From NCBI GenBank assembly GCA_013350335.1, contig CM023536.1, forward strand, positions 7,274,207 to 7,338,206: a stretch of DNA of 64,000 bases, given 5' to 3'. The notes under the pieces were generated by a model. That model did not search any database. It was not told the origin of the DNA and saw nothing but the letters and a program-made list of their open reading frames with translations. The first letter of the stretch is position 1. Every line of letters starts with the position of its first letter. Shown here piece by piece: positions 22,747 to 35,600 of this stretch. The DNA is from Chimonanthus salicifolius (Eukaryota; Streptophyta; Magnoliopsida; Laurales; Calycanthaceae). The translations under genes and the position numbers were made by a program.

Positions 22747-24619
22747 TCACATCTCTTGGTCTTGGTACTCCTCCTCCTCATCTTCATAATCTCCCTCTTC
22801 ATCTGCGGTCGCATCTTGGTATTGCTGGTACTCTGAAACCAAATCATTCATATTGCTCTCAGCCTCTGTAAATTCCATTTCATCCATTCCTTCCCCTGTG
22901 TACCAGTGCAAGAAAGCCTTTCTCCTGAACATAGCAGTGAATTGCTCGCTGACTCGTCGGAACATCTCCTGAATTGATGTCGAATTCCCAATGAATGTCG
23001 ACGCCATCTTCAGACCCGTTGGAGGAATATCACAAACTGTGGACTTCACATTGTTCGGAATCCACTCGACAAAGTAGGATGAGTTCTTGTTCTGCACATT
23101 GATCATCTGCTCATCGACTTCCTTTGTGCTCATTTTACCCCGGAACATGGCTGAGGCTGTAAGGTACCGACCATGACGTGGGTCTGCAGCGCACATCATG
23201 TTCTTGGAATCCCACATCTGTTGGGTGAGTTCAGGCACCGTGAGTGCCCGGTACTGCTGGGAGCCTCTAGAGGTGAGTGGAGCAAATCCCACCATAAAGA
23301 AATGAAGCCGGGGGAAGGGGATGAGGTTGACGGCGAGCTTTCGAAGGTCGGAATTCAACTGGCCTGGGAACCTCAGGCAGCAGGTTACTCCAGACATTGT
23401 TGCAGATATCAGATGGTTCAGATCTCCAACTGCATTTATTAAAATTAAAAATAAGTTCAAACTCAAATGGGAAAAAAATTCCTTAACCTAATGCCCCATG
23501 CCCAAGGGTAATAATCTCGGCCGGTACCAAGATTTATAGCCCCTGTCCCTGCCTAATGGGGAAAAAACTTTGGGTGGTGGCAGGAGAAAGGCAAGAGAAA
23601 GGGTTTCTCTTCAAATAACCAATTTTCCCCTTCTTTAGAGAAAGACGATTCTCCCATCAGCAGGGTAAAATAGCTTTCTCTAGAGAAAATGGTTTCGCCA
23701 CCTGCTTTCTCCACCACAAACTGTTCCCTACTTTAGAGAAAGATGATTCTCCCATCAGAAGGGTAAAATAGCTTTCTCTAGAGAAAATGGTTTCACCACC
23801 CGCTTTCTCCACCACAAACTGTTGCTTTTGGGAAATATAAGAAAGGTGAAAGGATGTACAGCTAGGAGTGGTGAGCTTGAGAGTCCTGAAGCAGATGTCG
23901 TAGAGAGCTTCATTGTCAAGGACCATACATTCGTCTGCATTCTCAACAAGCTGATGCACAGAGAGGGTTGCATTGTAAGGCTCAACCACTGTATCTGAGA
24001 CTTTTGGAGAAGGGAAAACAGAGAAAGTAAGCATCATCCTATCTGGGTACTCTTCCCTTATCTTTGATATCAGAAGTGTTCCCATTCCAGACCCAGTTCC
24101 ACCACCCAAGGAATGGCAGACCTGAAATCCTGCAAAAATCAAGAGAGTATAAATCAGAAAACCAGATAAACAAACCCTGATTACAGAGAAGACTTTTAAT
24201 ATTAAGAAAGTCTGTCTTTGTATACCTTGCAAACAGTCACAATTCTCTGCCTCTTTCCGAACAACATCTAGCACCGAATCGATCAACTCCGCTCCTTCTG
24301 TGTAGTGCCCCTTAGCCCAATTGTTTCCGGCACCAGACTGGCCGAAAACAAAATTATCTGGCCGGAAAATCTGACCGTACTGCCCAGACCGGACGCTATC
24401 CATGGTTCCGGGCTCGAGATCCATGAGAACAGCGCGAGGGACAAATCTACCGCAACTCGCTTCGTTGTAGTAGACATTGACTCTTTCAAGTTGAAGCTCG
24501 GAGTCGCCATGGTATCTTCCAGTGGGGTCGATGCCGTGTTCGGCACAGACAACCTCCCAGAACTTGGCTCCTATCTGGTTGCCACATTGGCCTCCTTGAA
24601 TGTGAAGAATCTCACGCAT
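22747..24619 (-). CDS. TUB: Beta-tubulin, three exons, complete
   Basis: Exons on the minus strand: 24619-24226, 24129-23860 and 23429-22747 (394, 270 and 683 nt), giving 448 residues, the normal plant beta-tubulin length. All introns are GT-AG and phase 1. Start chosen at 24619 because beta-tubulins begin [17 protein letters not shown], and MREI is the known cotranslational autoregulation motif. The GTP-binding signature GGGTGSG opens exon 2 after the family intron at LQG|F. Exon 3 restores [13 protein letters not shown], and the protein ends in an acidic, glutamate-rich tail ([18 protein letters not shown]) as expected. Beta-tubulin pairs with alpha-tubulin in microtubules. Reading straight through the splice sites creates false extensions. 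No disabling changes seen; isotype not assigned. Confidence 0.96.
23633..23828. repeat. 98-bp tandem duplication inside beta-tubulin intron 2
   Basis: CTTTAGAGAAAGACGATTCT (23633) and CTTTAGAGAAAGATGATTCT (23731) start two adjacent 98-bp units that differ at a few bases. Each holds TTTCTCTAGAGAAA, itself a palindrome. The repeats lie wholly in the 430-bp intron 2 and account for the apparent open frame there. Confidence 0.9.
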
Positions 24620-24677
24620 TTTCAAAGAAAATTAAGCAAAAAGTGGTTCGGTTCTAAAGAGTCTGCCGGAGCAAAGG

Positions 24678-24680
<3 letters not shown>

Positions 24681-24729
<49 letters not shown>

Positions 24730-24731
24730 GA
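24681..24731. repeat. (GA)n microsatellite in the beta-tubulin 5' leader
   Basis: About 50 bp of near-perfect GA repeat lie about 60 bp upstream of the tubulin ATG, reading CT on the gene strand. CT-rich leaders are common in plant genes. A TATA-like CTACAAATAC (minus strand, near 24755-24765) just upstream may set the transcription start. Confidence 0.85.
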
Positions 24732-24769
24732 AATGGAAGGGCAAGAGATAGATGAGGGGTATTTGTAGA

Positions 24770-26725
24770 GTAAGTAGGAAGGTGTCTCTCCGCCATTTCG
24801 AACGGCTAGTGGTTTCAAACTTTTGTTTTTGAAAAGCGGGAATTTTTAATTTTAATTTTTTGAAGTGGGTGGATGTGGACGGTGACGATGAGCTGTGATT
24901 TTCAAATGTACAGGAGAGCAACGGCGGGCTTGAACTCGAAATTTCAAATTTCAAATTGGAGTGCAACGGCTTGGTGCTACCAACGGCTACTTCTGGGGTT
25001 TTTTTCTTTTTAATTTTTTAAAAATTGAGTCCTGGGATTTCAAAGAGTGGGAATCTCCGAAAAGAAATGGAATTTTAAACATTGGCTTGAAAGTTAACTA
25101 TGAAAATGGGTGGAAATATTGAAGTATACTTTCGCAAAATAAAATGTTGTTTAAACTTTAAATATAGCGTTTATTCATTATAATTAAAATTTAAGATTAA
25201 AGGTTATTTCTCACTATTGAATTTAGATCTATTAAAATCAATAATGAAGTTAATTATTAATTTTGATCTATTTTATTAGATAATAATAATCTCTAAGTAT
25301 TTAACTGTGAGATAGGTTGGCCTCATAGTCAAGAAGTTCTCTTCATGAAGGGAATTCTTAATTTCGATTCACGGTCAAACCCATTTGGTCCACTCCCCTT
25401 GCAGTTCATGTAACCTTTTCATGTCTTATATTAAAAATAAAAAATTTATTATAATAAACTATGAAAACAACATATCCGAAAATTAAGTTAAGATCTTACT
25501 AAATTCTTTGGAGGGTGTGTCTAATGACCAACGAATGAAAAAAATTGTCTTACTAGAAAATCAAGTTGCATTGGGCAGTAAAGCTAACTCGATTGAGACA
25601 ATTTGAATTTCTAACTCAAATACAAATTTTATGCATTTTTTTATTTCACTATTAGTAATTAATTATCCTAATTACATAAAAGAGACTTAAAAAGGCAGGT
25701 TTAAAATTCCGTGAGAGTTGGGTTGACGGTTAAGAACCACAATAAGTTGTCGAAGGTTCTGAATTCAAGTTCCACTCTCAACATATGAGAGTTACTCCTT
25801 CTAATTTTATCCGGTATGTATGGATAGAGAGGTTTGCACATGCCCCAAAGATTCAATTAAATGTTTTAAGAAGTTTGATTACCATGAACTTCAAAAAAAT
25901 AAAATAAAAAGCAGGTCGAACATATATATCTTAAACAGGTCGGTGCTTTAAAGAGCTAGTTAGAGAATGAATTTCATTCTATGATAAAATATTCGATAAA
26001 TATATAAATATATATATTATCATAAGGACTATTAGACTATTTAATCATCTCAATATGGACATGGAAAACTATCACCAATACACATGAACTTACCCTTTGG
26101 TTCATAAATCTGATGCCTATCAATCTATCATATTTGGACGTACTATAAAAGTATAAAGTCCTTTCAGACAGACGGTGGGGATGAGTTCTTAAGCCATCAG
26201 TTTCAAAGCTTACTTGTCTCTCTGGTGGTACTCATTTTCATCATCATATTGTTGAAACTGGCCTCTGTCTCATTGCTCACTCAGGGGTACCACTACACCA
26301 CTTTTGAGATTATTGTCTTTTGTCTCTCTCATTTGTTGAATGCTTACTTCCCAATTATTTTGACTTAAAAGCATTTGCTTGTGCTTGTTACCTTTGGACA
26401 AGGCCCATTAATCATCATGACTTGATTTTCAATTAAGGAAAGTGTTTTTGTTGGGCTACCGGTTTCGTGTAAATATGAGATTAGTCTCACTTTTAATATG
26501 GAGTGGATATACTCATGTTGTCTTAAAAAACTTCTATTGTATTGAATCCTATACTTTTTTGTATGACAAATAATTCTATCAAATGCCAAGTATAATGCAT
26601 TTGTACAAAATGACAGTTGGACTTTAGTTCCTCTCAATCAATCATGAATTTTCTCGGTAGCAAATGACTCTTAAAAAAAACTATAAAAGGTGTCATAGGT
26701 TACTACAAGACTCGACTTGTTGTGA
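24770..26725. other. Intergenic, with SINE-like pieces
   Basis: Upstream of the tubulin gene the DNA is AT-rich. Two stretches look like diverged tRNA-derived SINEs. One is at about 25310-25450, with a B-box-like TTTCGATTCAC. The other is at about 25695-25872, with GAATTCAAGTTCC and a 3' module GGTTTGCACATGCCCCAAAG. No gene seen. Confidence 0.5.
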
Positions 26726-26733
26726 AGTTATAT

Positions 26734-27516
26734 CAATGTTATCAGAACAGGATTGTCTATCGAACCATCTCTCAGGAAGGTTGGGTTAAGTAACGTTCAA
26801 CACGGTTCAACCATGGTCAAACCCATACCATTAATATAAATATTATAAATAATATTGAATTATTAATTAATATATTGAATAAAATTGTAAGCAAAAAATT
26901 ATTATTTAGATACGAAATTATTAAATTCACTTCAATTGTAAAATATGAACATATAATAATCTTTAATTAATTCTAAGATACATATATGTATCGGTGACGG
27001 ATTGATCTTAATTGAAAATACTATTAGAATGATAATATTTACATTAAAAATATGTAAATATTCACATTATTATAATATAAAAGTGAATATAAATAATCAT
27101 ATTATTAACACATTCAATTTAATAATATTATAATGTTATATATCTTTTAAGATAATTGCCATAAATGACCAACATCATTATTTATACATTATTAGTTAAT
27201 TCATATTTATTAGGTTGGTAATATTGGTATCATAATAATTAATATCATAATTTGATAACACTGCTACAAGCCCCAAATGATCAAATCTTGTAAATATCAC
27301 CAGGTAATGTAGTGAAAAAATAGAAAAAAAAGTTTAAAAAAAAAAAAATTAAACATAGTGAACCTTGTTTCATGGTTCACAATTGAACTAGAAAAAGCAA
27401 CAATTTTTTGTAGTTTGACTATTTAGAAGGTTTTTTTAGCAGACCAAACCATGAAGAAGCCGGTCTGAGGTTGAACTGCGGTTCAACCGCAGCCCGGTTC
27501 GGTTTTGATAACATTG
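26734..27516. mobile_element. 783-bp MITE-like element, CAATGTTATC inverted ends
   Basis: Left end CAATGTTATCAGAAC and right end GTTTTGATAACATTG are inverted repeats. Subterminal GGTTCAAC and GTTCAACC words occur at both ends. Flanking octamers AGTTATAT and GGTTATAC match at 6 of 8, which would fit an old hAT-type insertion. The core is extremely AT-rich and non-coding. Confidence 0.55.
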
Positions 27517-27524
27517 GGTTATAC

Positions 27525-28440
27525 TCAACAAGAAAGGTTAAATTATGAAGAGACATTAACTTAGTTGTTAAACCAATAATACTTTTGTTGTTCAAACGAG
27601 AGCAAATCATTTTCCTTATTAATTTCATTTATTGTAAATTTTGTATTAGGAAAAATCCCTTATTGTATCATAATTCCAAATTCACAGTATAACTTTATCA
27701 TAATCACAGTAATGCATTTACATAAATAAATTATTATAAATAATAGGATTGCACACCTCAACAAAGCAGGGAGAGGGGCATTTCTAAAGTCATCTTCCAC
27801 TTCCTTTCCTTCTCTAATTATGATCATCATGATTAGGCGTTTCGACTTTCATTAGTCCAAATATAGATAAGTCTCTAAATTATTCATTTAATATGGTATT
27901 AGTGTTTGAAAGACTATGGCATGAACAAATATGGAAATTAGGGTCCTAGAAATCACAACTATAGAAGTGGCTTAGCCTTGAATGCTCTTGATTAATGAAT
28001 CTAACCTGCCTAATAATGCTCTTATGGTGATCATTAGGGAGAAGAAGAAGGAAAGATTGTTTGTGCCTTTCTTCTGTGGCTGCAACTATGTGGAATAAGG
28101 CAGGACGGCAGGGAAGCTTCCTTCTGTTTTGGGATTGGAGGAGTGACTACTGTTTTATTTCGCGGCTACTCACTTTACTTATGGCTTCTATTTCCTTTTT
28201 CTCTTGTCAATGTTGGTTTTTTTTAGTTCGAGAATCACCGTCTCGACCACATACACAACAATATCAAAAAACAAAAGAGAAATTAAGAAAGAGAAGCAAA
28301 CCATAATATAGAAATTCACGTGGTTGTCTTTTCGGTACATCCATAGGCTCACGTCGATCCACTATTCTCAAAAAAAGAAAAACACAAAAACAAAGAAGAG
28401 GCAACACTCATACAATGTATATATCTCTCTCACAAAATGA
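27525..28440. other. Intergenic, unidentified repeat-like sequence
   Basis: The stretch from about 28230 to 28380 (CACGTGGTTGTCTTTTCGGT) resembles text often found in plant LTR-element ends, but no partner LTR was found. No gene recognised. Confidence 0.4.
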
Positions 28441-28442
28441 AA

Positions 28443-28450
<8 letters not shown>

Positions 28451-28529
<79 letters not shown>
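28451..28529. repeat. (AT)n microsatellite, ~78 bp
   Basis: Perfect AT repeat preceded by an A-run. The open frame crossing it encodes only alternating Tyr-Ile and is not a gene. Confidence 0.97.
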
Positions 28530-28531
<2 letters not shown>

Positions 28532-28584
28532 CCTAATTAGAGTTTACATTAAACATCAAGTGAAATTACGAAATTTTCCTCCAA

Positions 28585-29110
28585 CAATACAAGTCTGTTC
28601 GACAATACATCTCAGATCAACAGGGATCAACGGGCTCCACGAGGGTGGTTTTTACATAATCTGTGGGGATTATGGAATCAAATGAGGCTGAATTTCTTAG
28701 CATGGGGAGATCCCTGACTTTAGGAGTTGAGTTGGGAGGGGATATTTTAGTGATTGAGAGTGATTCTTCTAATGCCATTAAATAGCCGGGGGCTTGAAGC
28801 GTCCTCCTTGGAGGTTAATTACCTTAGTTAGAGAGATTAAAGAATTGACCTCGAGCTTGGACGTGTCTTTCGCCCATACCAGGAGCTCACTAAATAGTGT
28901 GATGGATTTCTTTACGAAAAATGGTGTTGATGGCTCGATTCGTAAGACATTCTTTTTACATAGAGGATATCTCATTTGTTATAGTGGTGTTATCATTGTC
29001 GTTTTTTTTTGGTTGTCTAAGTCTCTTAAACCTTCTTTCTTTTTGTTTTATTTTAACTCTTCTTAATATAAGCTTCGTCTTTTACCGCTCAAAAAAATAA
29101 ATAAAAAATC
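28585..29110 (+). mobile_element. LINE 3' end with RNase H remnant
   Basis: A plant non-LTR retrotransposon tail. Codons from 28681 read NEAEFLSMGRSLTLGVELGG, then VIESDSSNAI, matching the RNase H block with its catalytic Glu and Asp. A stop at 28782 and a frame change precede WRLITLVREIKEL and FFTKNGVDG, the RNase H C-terminus. The 3' end shows an AT-rich tail and A-rich run near 29088-29110. The 5' part is missing, as usual for LINEs. It is dead. Confidence 0.7.
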
Positions 29111-29728
29111 AATAGTTCACATTTGATTATCAGGCTCGACAGAACTTGACACTTTTTCTCTATTTTTAATTTTGGAACATTCAATAGTCTTTGTTAGAGG
29201 TTGCAAGCCAAAAGCCTCTAAACCACGGCTCTAGAATGATGGAAATTCTTTGTTTTGTTGGCAAAGGTTTAGTTGCTAAGTAATATCATGCTTTGCTTTA
29301 AAGAAAAAGAAGGCAACCCTAAAGAGTTGGAGTCACAAAACACTCATGAATGCATAAAAGTAGAGACTTTTGATAAAGAGAGTTAGTTGAATCGCCACAA
29401 GAGTACTCAACTATCAATTAAGTAAACATCCAGCATCAAACTACAATATCTCTATTTCTGAATAATTCCCACTTGCAATGACTATATATTTAATATGCTA
29501 CCTTTCTTTCTTATATATTATATAATTTGGGAGAATCAATTCATGTTTATTCTCATATTAAAATATATATATATATATATTGATTTTGATACTTTAGGTA
29601 GCCTTCAAGATTGACTAGTGTAATTTTCATCATGTTAGCAATTATAGAACATTAATTGTAACTTTGATAACAATCGAATTGGAGACATGTTAAGTGTATG
29701 GTATGTATTGTGCGTCAAGGGAGGAAGA
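29111..29728. other. Intergenic, no gene seen
   Basis: AT-rich sequence with a short (AT)n run at about 29563-29580. Nothing else recognised. Confidence 0.5.
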
Positions 29729-29736
29729 TGCATGAT

Positions 29737-30002
29737 TAGGGCTATAACTAGGGTCGGGTGGGTCGGATTATTTAAAACCTAATTCGACCCGAGTTGATAT
29801 ATTTGGAATCCGACCTGCGTTTTGAACCCGTTTTAGCCTAATTTTAGCCTTGTCGGGTTGGGTTAGTTCGGGTCGAGTTAACTTGTAAAAGCCTCAAACC
29901 GACCCGAATTTCATGTGGAATTTTATCTTCTCAATCCGACCCGACCTGTTGACCCGAATTTCATGCGGGTCTGGCCGAAACCCGACCCGAGTTGCAACCC
30001 TA
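29737..30002. mobile_element. Non-autonomous hAT-like element, GGGTCGGG family, copy 2
   Basis: 266 bp with ends TAGGGCTATAACTAGGGTCG and (reverse complement of right end) TAGGGTTGCAACTCGGGTCG. It is flanked by a perfect 8-bp duplication TGCATGAT (29729-29736 and 30003-30010). The inside is filled with GGGTCGGGT and CCGACCCGA words in both directions. The perfect duplication makes this the best-defined member of the family. Confidence 0.9.
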
Positions 30003-30045
30003 TGCATGATAGAAGAGCATCACGTGGACTTCATATAATGAATCT

Positions 30046-30146
30046 CATGGTGTGATTATTATGAACTTATAACCTCCTGCTTCTAGAGGCAGGAGGTAAC
30101 CAGCTAAGCTACACTCATCTAAGTACATGGTGTGATTATTATGAAC
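30046..30146 (-). mobile_element. Retroposed tRNA-like fragment with a 21-bp target duplication
   Basis: A 59-bp insert (30067-30125) lies between two identical 21-bp direct repeats, 30046-30066 and 30126-30146 (CATGGTGTGA...TATGAAC). On the minus strand the insert has a perfect A box, TAGCTTAGCTGG (30111-30100). A strong hairpin CCTCCTGC...GCAGGAGG follows at the anticodon-arm position. It looks like a truncated tRNA or SINE head inserted by LINE machinery. Confidence 0.75.
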
Positions 30147-30600
30147 AAGTATATATAATCAAATAGATTTCTTAAATTTTTTATTGAAAATTAGAAACTT
30201 TTAATAAATACTATTTGATTCAATGAAAATTAAAAATAATACTCAATCTTTACTATATACTCCATGTAAGAAGATAGGTGATTACAATAAAAATAGATAA
30301 TTCCAAAGAGACCCAAAAAGACTCCAACAACCTTGCCTTCACAAAAGGCCTTGTAACCACAACAAAACATGTTAAACTCATTATATTAGCTCCACCATCT
30401 TTAAGTTAGCATTTATGGTGATCATGTAATGTATGAAATTTATTTATCAGTGTATGCACATTAAAATTAATGTTTTGACATTAGAATCAATAAATTTGTT
30501 ATTGAAATTTGATTTTCTTAATGAATATATAAAAGTAAAAATAAATTGGAAAACAATTCCATTATTATAAACATATGATTATAGGTCTCATGAAAGTCAA
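30147..30600. other. Intergenic, no gene seen
   Basis: Very AT-rich, nothing recognised. Confidence 0.5.
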
Positions 30601-30605
30601 ATTGG

Positions 30606-31565
30606 CACAGTGCATATCGGCCGATTCGTTGCGGATTTTAGGAACCTGCCGCGTATTGGACGCAATTAACTTTATAAATGTGGCCCAACATATATTAGAT
30701 CGATACACATTAAATTCAGCCAATACTTATCGGTTTAAATTCGGCCGGTACAGATTTAAATTCGGTCCTTGCCATTTAAAGTAAAGAACAGGCAAGAAAA
30801 CCCAGATTTTTTACTGAGTTTAGAGGCCCTAAAATCATCCTTAATCTGTTGTATTCACGTTCCAAAGCTGGCCCCAATATCAGCCATTAAATCTGAGAAA
30901 TTGCCTTGCAAGAATTGCCTAAGATCCAATATTCCAATTTAGTGGAGTATCTTGCTATGCTGTTTTGTTTGTTGTCAGCCATGTGCTGGACCTTTCATGT
31001 TTCGTGCAGGGTTACAAATCTTGGTTGATATTGTGCCTTTTGATCGTATTGGCGAGATATCGTCTGAGATCTCGCCGATATCGGCCGATACACATTTAAA
31101 CTACCATATTTAAAAAAAAAAATTAGAAGAGAGAGATATCGGCCGAGATCAACCGATGTATCAGCGATTTTTGGACCCCTCGACTTTCGCGCCTGGCCCG
31201 GGCTTTGTGATTTTTCACAATAGGGCTTGTTATATATTTCTTTTCTTGAATAAATACTTACCCCTTTAAATCAGGGTATCAAATCTCGGGTTTTTTTATT
31301 TCATTTTTTTTTAAAATTTTTTTTGGGCAGTGGGCCCAGGCCAATATCTCGGCCGATATTATCCCATATTGGCCGAATATTGGCCAATATTAGATTTTTC
31401 AATTATTTTTTTTTAAAAAGGATTCAGCTGTTTTTCAAATTGTTTTTAATTTTTTTCAGATTTTTTTTTTTAAAAAATCCACCGATATTCTCTCAAAGAA
31501 AATAAGGAGAGAGAAAATTATTCGGCCGAGATCTTGGTCCAACCGGTTTTTGCACAGCTGCCCTT
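30606..31565. mobile_element. Degenerate CGGCCG-family hAT copies
   Basis: Three separate patches carry the family words. The first is about 30606-30780 (TATCGGCCGATT, ATTCGGCCGG). The second starts at CAGGGTTACAAATC (31007) and runs to GGACCCCT (31180), with one exact TATCGGCCGATA. The third starts at CAGGGTATCAAATC (31272) and runs to about 31560. Left ends resemble the well-defined copies. Right ends have decayed and no clean 8-bp duplication was found, so the boundaries are provisional. Confidence 0.55.
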
Positions 31566-32658
31566 TATTAAAAAAAAATTGCCTAAAATCCAGGCCCGTT
31601 AACGATGACAGTCACCACGTCTTTGTTGGTCTTCCTTCTGTTTTCAGTGGGCTCTTTTCAGCCATTAATCCTGGAATTCTTGCTTTAAAAAAACAGCATG
31701 AGAGTCAGACCATGCTTGCCAAGGTTGGCAGCTAATGTACATGGAAACAATCCAAGTTTTGGGTCTCTAATTTGATTCCAAACGGGCAAAGTTTGTTGTT
31801 TTGATTGCTCAGTTAATTTCAAATTTTTCATTAATTTTTACAAATATTTGAAATTTATCGATTTTGCAAAATTAAAAAAAAAAATATATTGGTGGGCTTG
31901 AGCTTCTCAGACCCCCCTATGAACCCAAGCCCACTTGTCCTTGCCCTAATACTTGATGCTTATCAATGATTACAGGCAAAACACAATATACAACCTCAAC
32001 CATTCCTCATTCCCTCATTAAAGAGGAAGTTCAAATAAATGATTACAATAACATATACACAGAAAGAATTGAAGTCGCCGTGATGATCCTCATCATTAAA
32101 GTCATTTCTACCAATCATATCGTACTATAAATTACAAGTTCAAATAAGAGACCAGAAATGTGAACCTGAAATTAAAGAATGAAAAAAAAAAAAAATTTGG
32201 TGATCAACGAGGCTCAAAGAGGCAAATGTGAAAAAAAAAAACAGAAATCCTCCTTCATTCTCCATTTTCATGGAGAAACCCATATGTTTCTGACTAATGC
32301 TTTCTGTTCTTCGAAAGCTATAAATTGAAATTGTCTTTGAACTGATGTAGATGGAGGGATGAACCATCATTTGCCACATTTTCACTATGTAAAATGACCA
32401 AAATTCCCTCTTTGGAGCTGCTTTTCCATTGGAGTTCACACTGTTTCTTGTGCGCAAAGGGGCGCAAATCGGATTTTTTTTTTACTACAAGGGGAAAAAC
32501 CTTCCAAGCTTTTCCTCTTAAAGATTGAGATCTTCTTCACATAGGCCCTGTCTGCTACAAAACATGAAAATTTGTGATGAAACAGGCACCATGCGTTCGT
32601 GTGATGCTGTACAATGTAATCAAATGCCCGCACTGTGGAACATATTAGCTCTTCATTC
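31566..32658. other. Intergenic and 3' UTR of the O-fucosyltransferase gene
   Basis: The part nearest 32659 is the likely 3' UTR of the minus-strand gene. Further left there is AT-rich sequence with A- and T-runs and no recognised gene. Confidence 0.5.
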
Positions 32659-35600
32659 TTATAAAATATTTTGCATTGTTTTGTTTTGCAACCTCTCACA
32701 AATGCAGTCTGGGACAGGATTCGAGTAGAAGTTCTCCTCAAGTCTTGGGGACTCACCTGGTCTTCTCCGGTATGGGCCTCCTAGACGATTTGCATGTAAG
32801 AGCTTTACCTTTGATGAGAAGTCTTCCCATGACATTGCACCCTTGTCCAACATATCAGTCAATGTCACAAAAACTTGCCTGAAAGTACAATACAACCAAC
32901 TGTTATATGACCTTTCACCATTTGATGCAATGGAGAATTTTTTATGTACCACAAGTTGAAAGAACATGAATTTTAAAGGATAGTTGTCGATTCCACGGTG
33001 TGAGGGTGATGTAGAAAGAAAAACTACAGAAGGTGGATAAAATTATGCCTTCCAATGGGGGGAATTTATATGTAACCCAAGTCCTATTCGGAACTGGTTC
33101 TCACAGGATCTATGATAACTCTGATCAAAAGCAACCAAATCACACTCAATCGGAGGATATTTTCGTCGAAGTGCTAAGAATGTTTGAATGACCAAAACAC
33201 CTATCCTTGATGATGATGGTGAAGAAAACAAAAATCATAAAAGATGCACAATGTTCTGCCTTGTCGGCAACCCCAATCGTAAGCTTGTTAGCATTGAGTA
33301 CTAATGTGACTGAAAAATCACAAAAACAATAATGCACCTACCATAATTTATGAAAGGTAAACATGTTTATGATTTAAAATCCAAACCAACAATTAAACAA
33401 TATCAAAGAAAGACCATCAAATCATACAAATGTACAGCTTTAGCCATGTTACCTGTCAGGGTTGATGGTCTTGCGAAATCCTTCAAACCTTCTATGACCT
33501 TGTACAGCTTTAGCCATGTTACCATCATATGTGTAAACAAAGACATTGCTGTCAAGGGCAACAATGTAATCCAAAGCAGCTAGCTGGTTTTGATAGAATT
33601 TGAAAGGCTTCAATTCCTCCTCTGTTGCTAGTGTGGAGTGCGAAAACACGTTTGGGTATTCGGATTTCAGTGCTGTCATGCTGTTACTACCATATATCTC
33701 CCCTGCAACAATGTAGATGTTTGTCGTTGAAGGGTAGTCCATGGCTTTCAAGAAGAGAGCTGCTTCTCTAGGAGTCATTGGACATCCGCCTTGAATTCTC
33801 CTCTCCTCACTGTTGATCTCTTTCTCTTTCCAGTGCTTGACATTGTATCTCATGACTTGGAGCTCCTCTGCCTCTTCAGCAGTAAGGTTGTGGCTGCAGC
33901 CAGTGAAGGCAAGCATATCCTTCTCGTATCTGCAATTTCAACCTATCGTTAATGACATTGAACTTTGATTTCACTAGATAAACCAGATCACAGTTGGTTT
34001 GAGCAAATTGAATGGTTAGTTGTTCCGTTGGAGTGGCATTGAAATCTGAATGGATGAATCTGGATGATAAAGTTCTCTGATTTATCAAGGTAAAAGCAAC
34101 CAGCAATTGTTTATAAGAATGTGGTCCATGAAACAGATGAAAATTCTCTCACCTAATGTGGTTTCAAATTTCGACATAACCTCAATACTAATTGAAATTA
34201 GAGTATGTACTAATGCAACATATGTATTAAACAGGTATGGATGTGCACCCAGTAGTAGATACCTTAAATGAAGAGCAATATAAGGTTGGCCATTGATTCT
34301 CAGCCTAGCAGTCATTTTCTTTGCAAGATCTTCTATGTCTGTTGTATATCTCAGAGCTTCATAATTTGCACGGCACCTAAGTCTTTGAATGGAACTGGCG
34401 AGACCATTGTTAGCTAGTCGAGAATCTGTATGTGTAAACTTCAACACCTTGTGATGCTTCAATAATTTCATCATATCCTTTCTGTAGTAGCTGGGCTGCA
34501 AAGGGGTTTTATGAATTTTAGATAGCCAATTAAGAAATTAACTTGGATTGTATGGATGAACACCTCAAAGAACAAGCAGCTGTGCATGTGGTTTTTACAT
34601 GACAACAGTTGCTTTACCACTGATGATGATCTTTGGAAGAAATGGCAGAACAGAACCCAATCTTTCAGTATTGGGTTGCCATTCCACCCCGCGATACAAG
34701 GATGAAATGTACAACCATCTTTTACCAATTCCATTCGATATGCTTGCAACTTGATGTTCATCGAAACCTTCATTTTCCCATTTTGAAGAAAACTTATTCA
34801 TTTGCATTAATTTTAAAGGATATAGACATGCAAACCTTTGACCAGGAAATAGGTGCCTTTACAAGAGGCTTCACTGTTGCATAAGGAGGTGGCAAAGACT
34901 CTAATATCTCAATGTCATCTCTCAGGACATCTATGAAGTGTCTCCAGTCAAAAATATCTTTAAAATCACTGCAATAGTAATTGAATAAATCAAGGCTGTG
35001 TGTTGTTGTTTTCACTTTTGGTTTAATCCAAATCAATTAAAGATCCTACAGCTATTTTAACTGAGTTTGTACCTTGGATCTGTCCAAAAGGAATCATGAT
35101 CTAGAGAAGGAAGAACCAGAGTTGCATTCATGAGTTTTGCGACTGCAACCATATCACATATCTGCAAATTCAGTTCACATGAAAGGCATGTCATCAAGTA
35201 AATACAAGTTAGGCGACGCGTCATCATGAGCTGTTTCGCAACTGAACACTCTTCAGATGGACCCCTTGTGGATGAGTTTCCAAAAGATCTTTTTATTTTT
35301 ATTGTTTCTTTTAAAATGTTTTTGGTAGTGAGAAGATCCTTTTATCTAATCTCTGCTCTGTTAATGGATCATAGAAAACATTTTTACTATCTGTAAGCTA
35401 GAAATTGGATCATTAGGGGAAAATATGTAAAATTAACACCCATCCAAACTAGGGCTCATCAGAATTGTCAAAAATCACAGAGAAGAATTGCATTAAGATA
35501 CTAGTCATGTCCTAATGCACAAGGCACTAAAAATTTCTCTGCATACTCCGATTTTTCTTGCTAGGTATTGTTTCAGAACTAACTACGTACTCCTGTTCTC

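Noticed and set aside
23657..23860. Extension of beta-tubulin exon 2 into intron 2
   Set aside because: A GT donor at 23859 and the acceptor before 23429 restore the conserved tubulin sequence; the extension is the 98-bp tandem repeat.
28437..28685. 82-residue open frame starting KKKKYIYIYIY
   Set aside because: Produced by the (AT)n microsatellite; alternating Tyr-Ile is not a protein.
30067..30125. Functional tRNA gene on the minus strand
   Set aside because: Only 59 bp, no B box or acceptor stem; it has direct repeats of a retroposed fragment.
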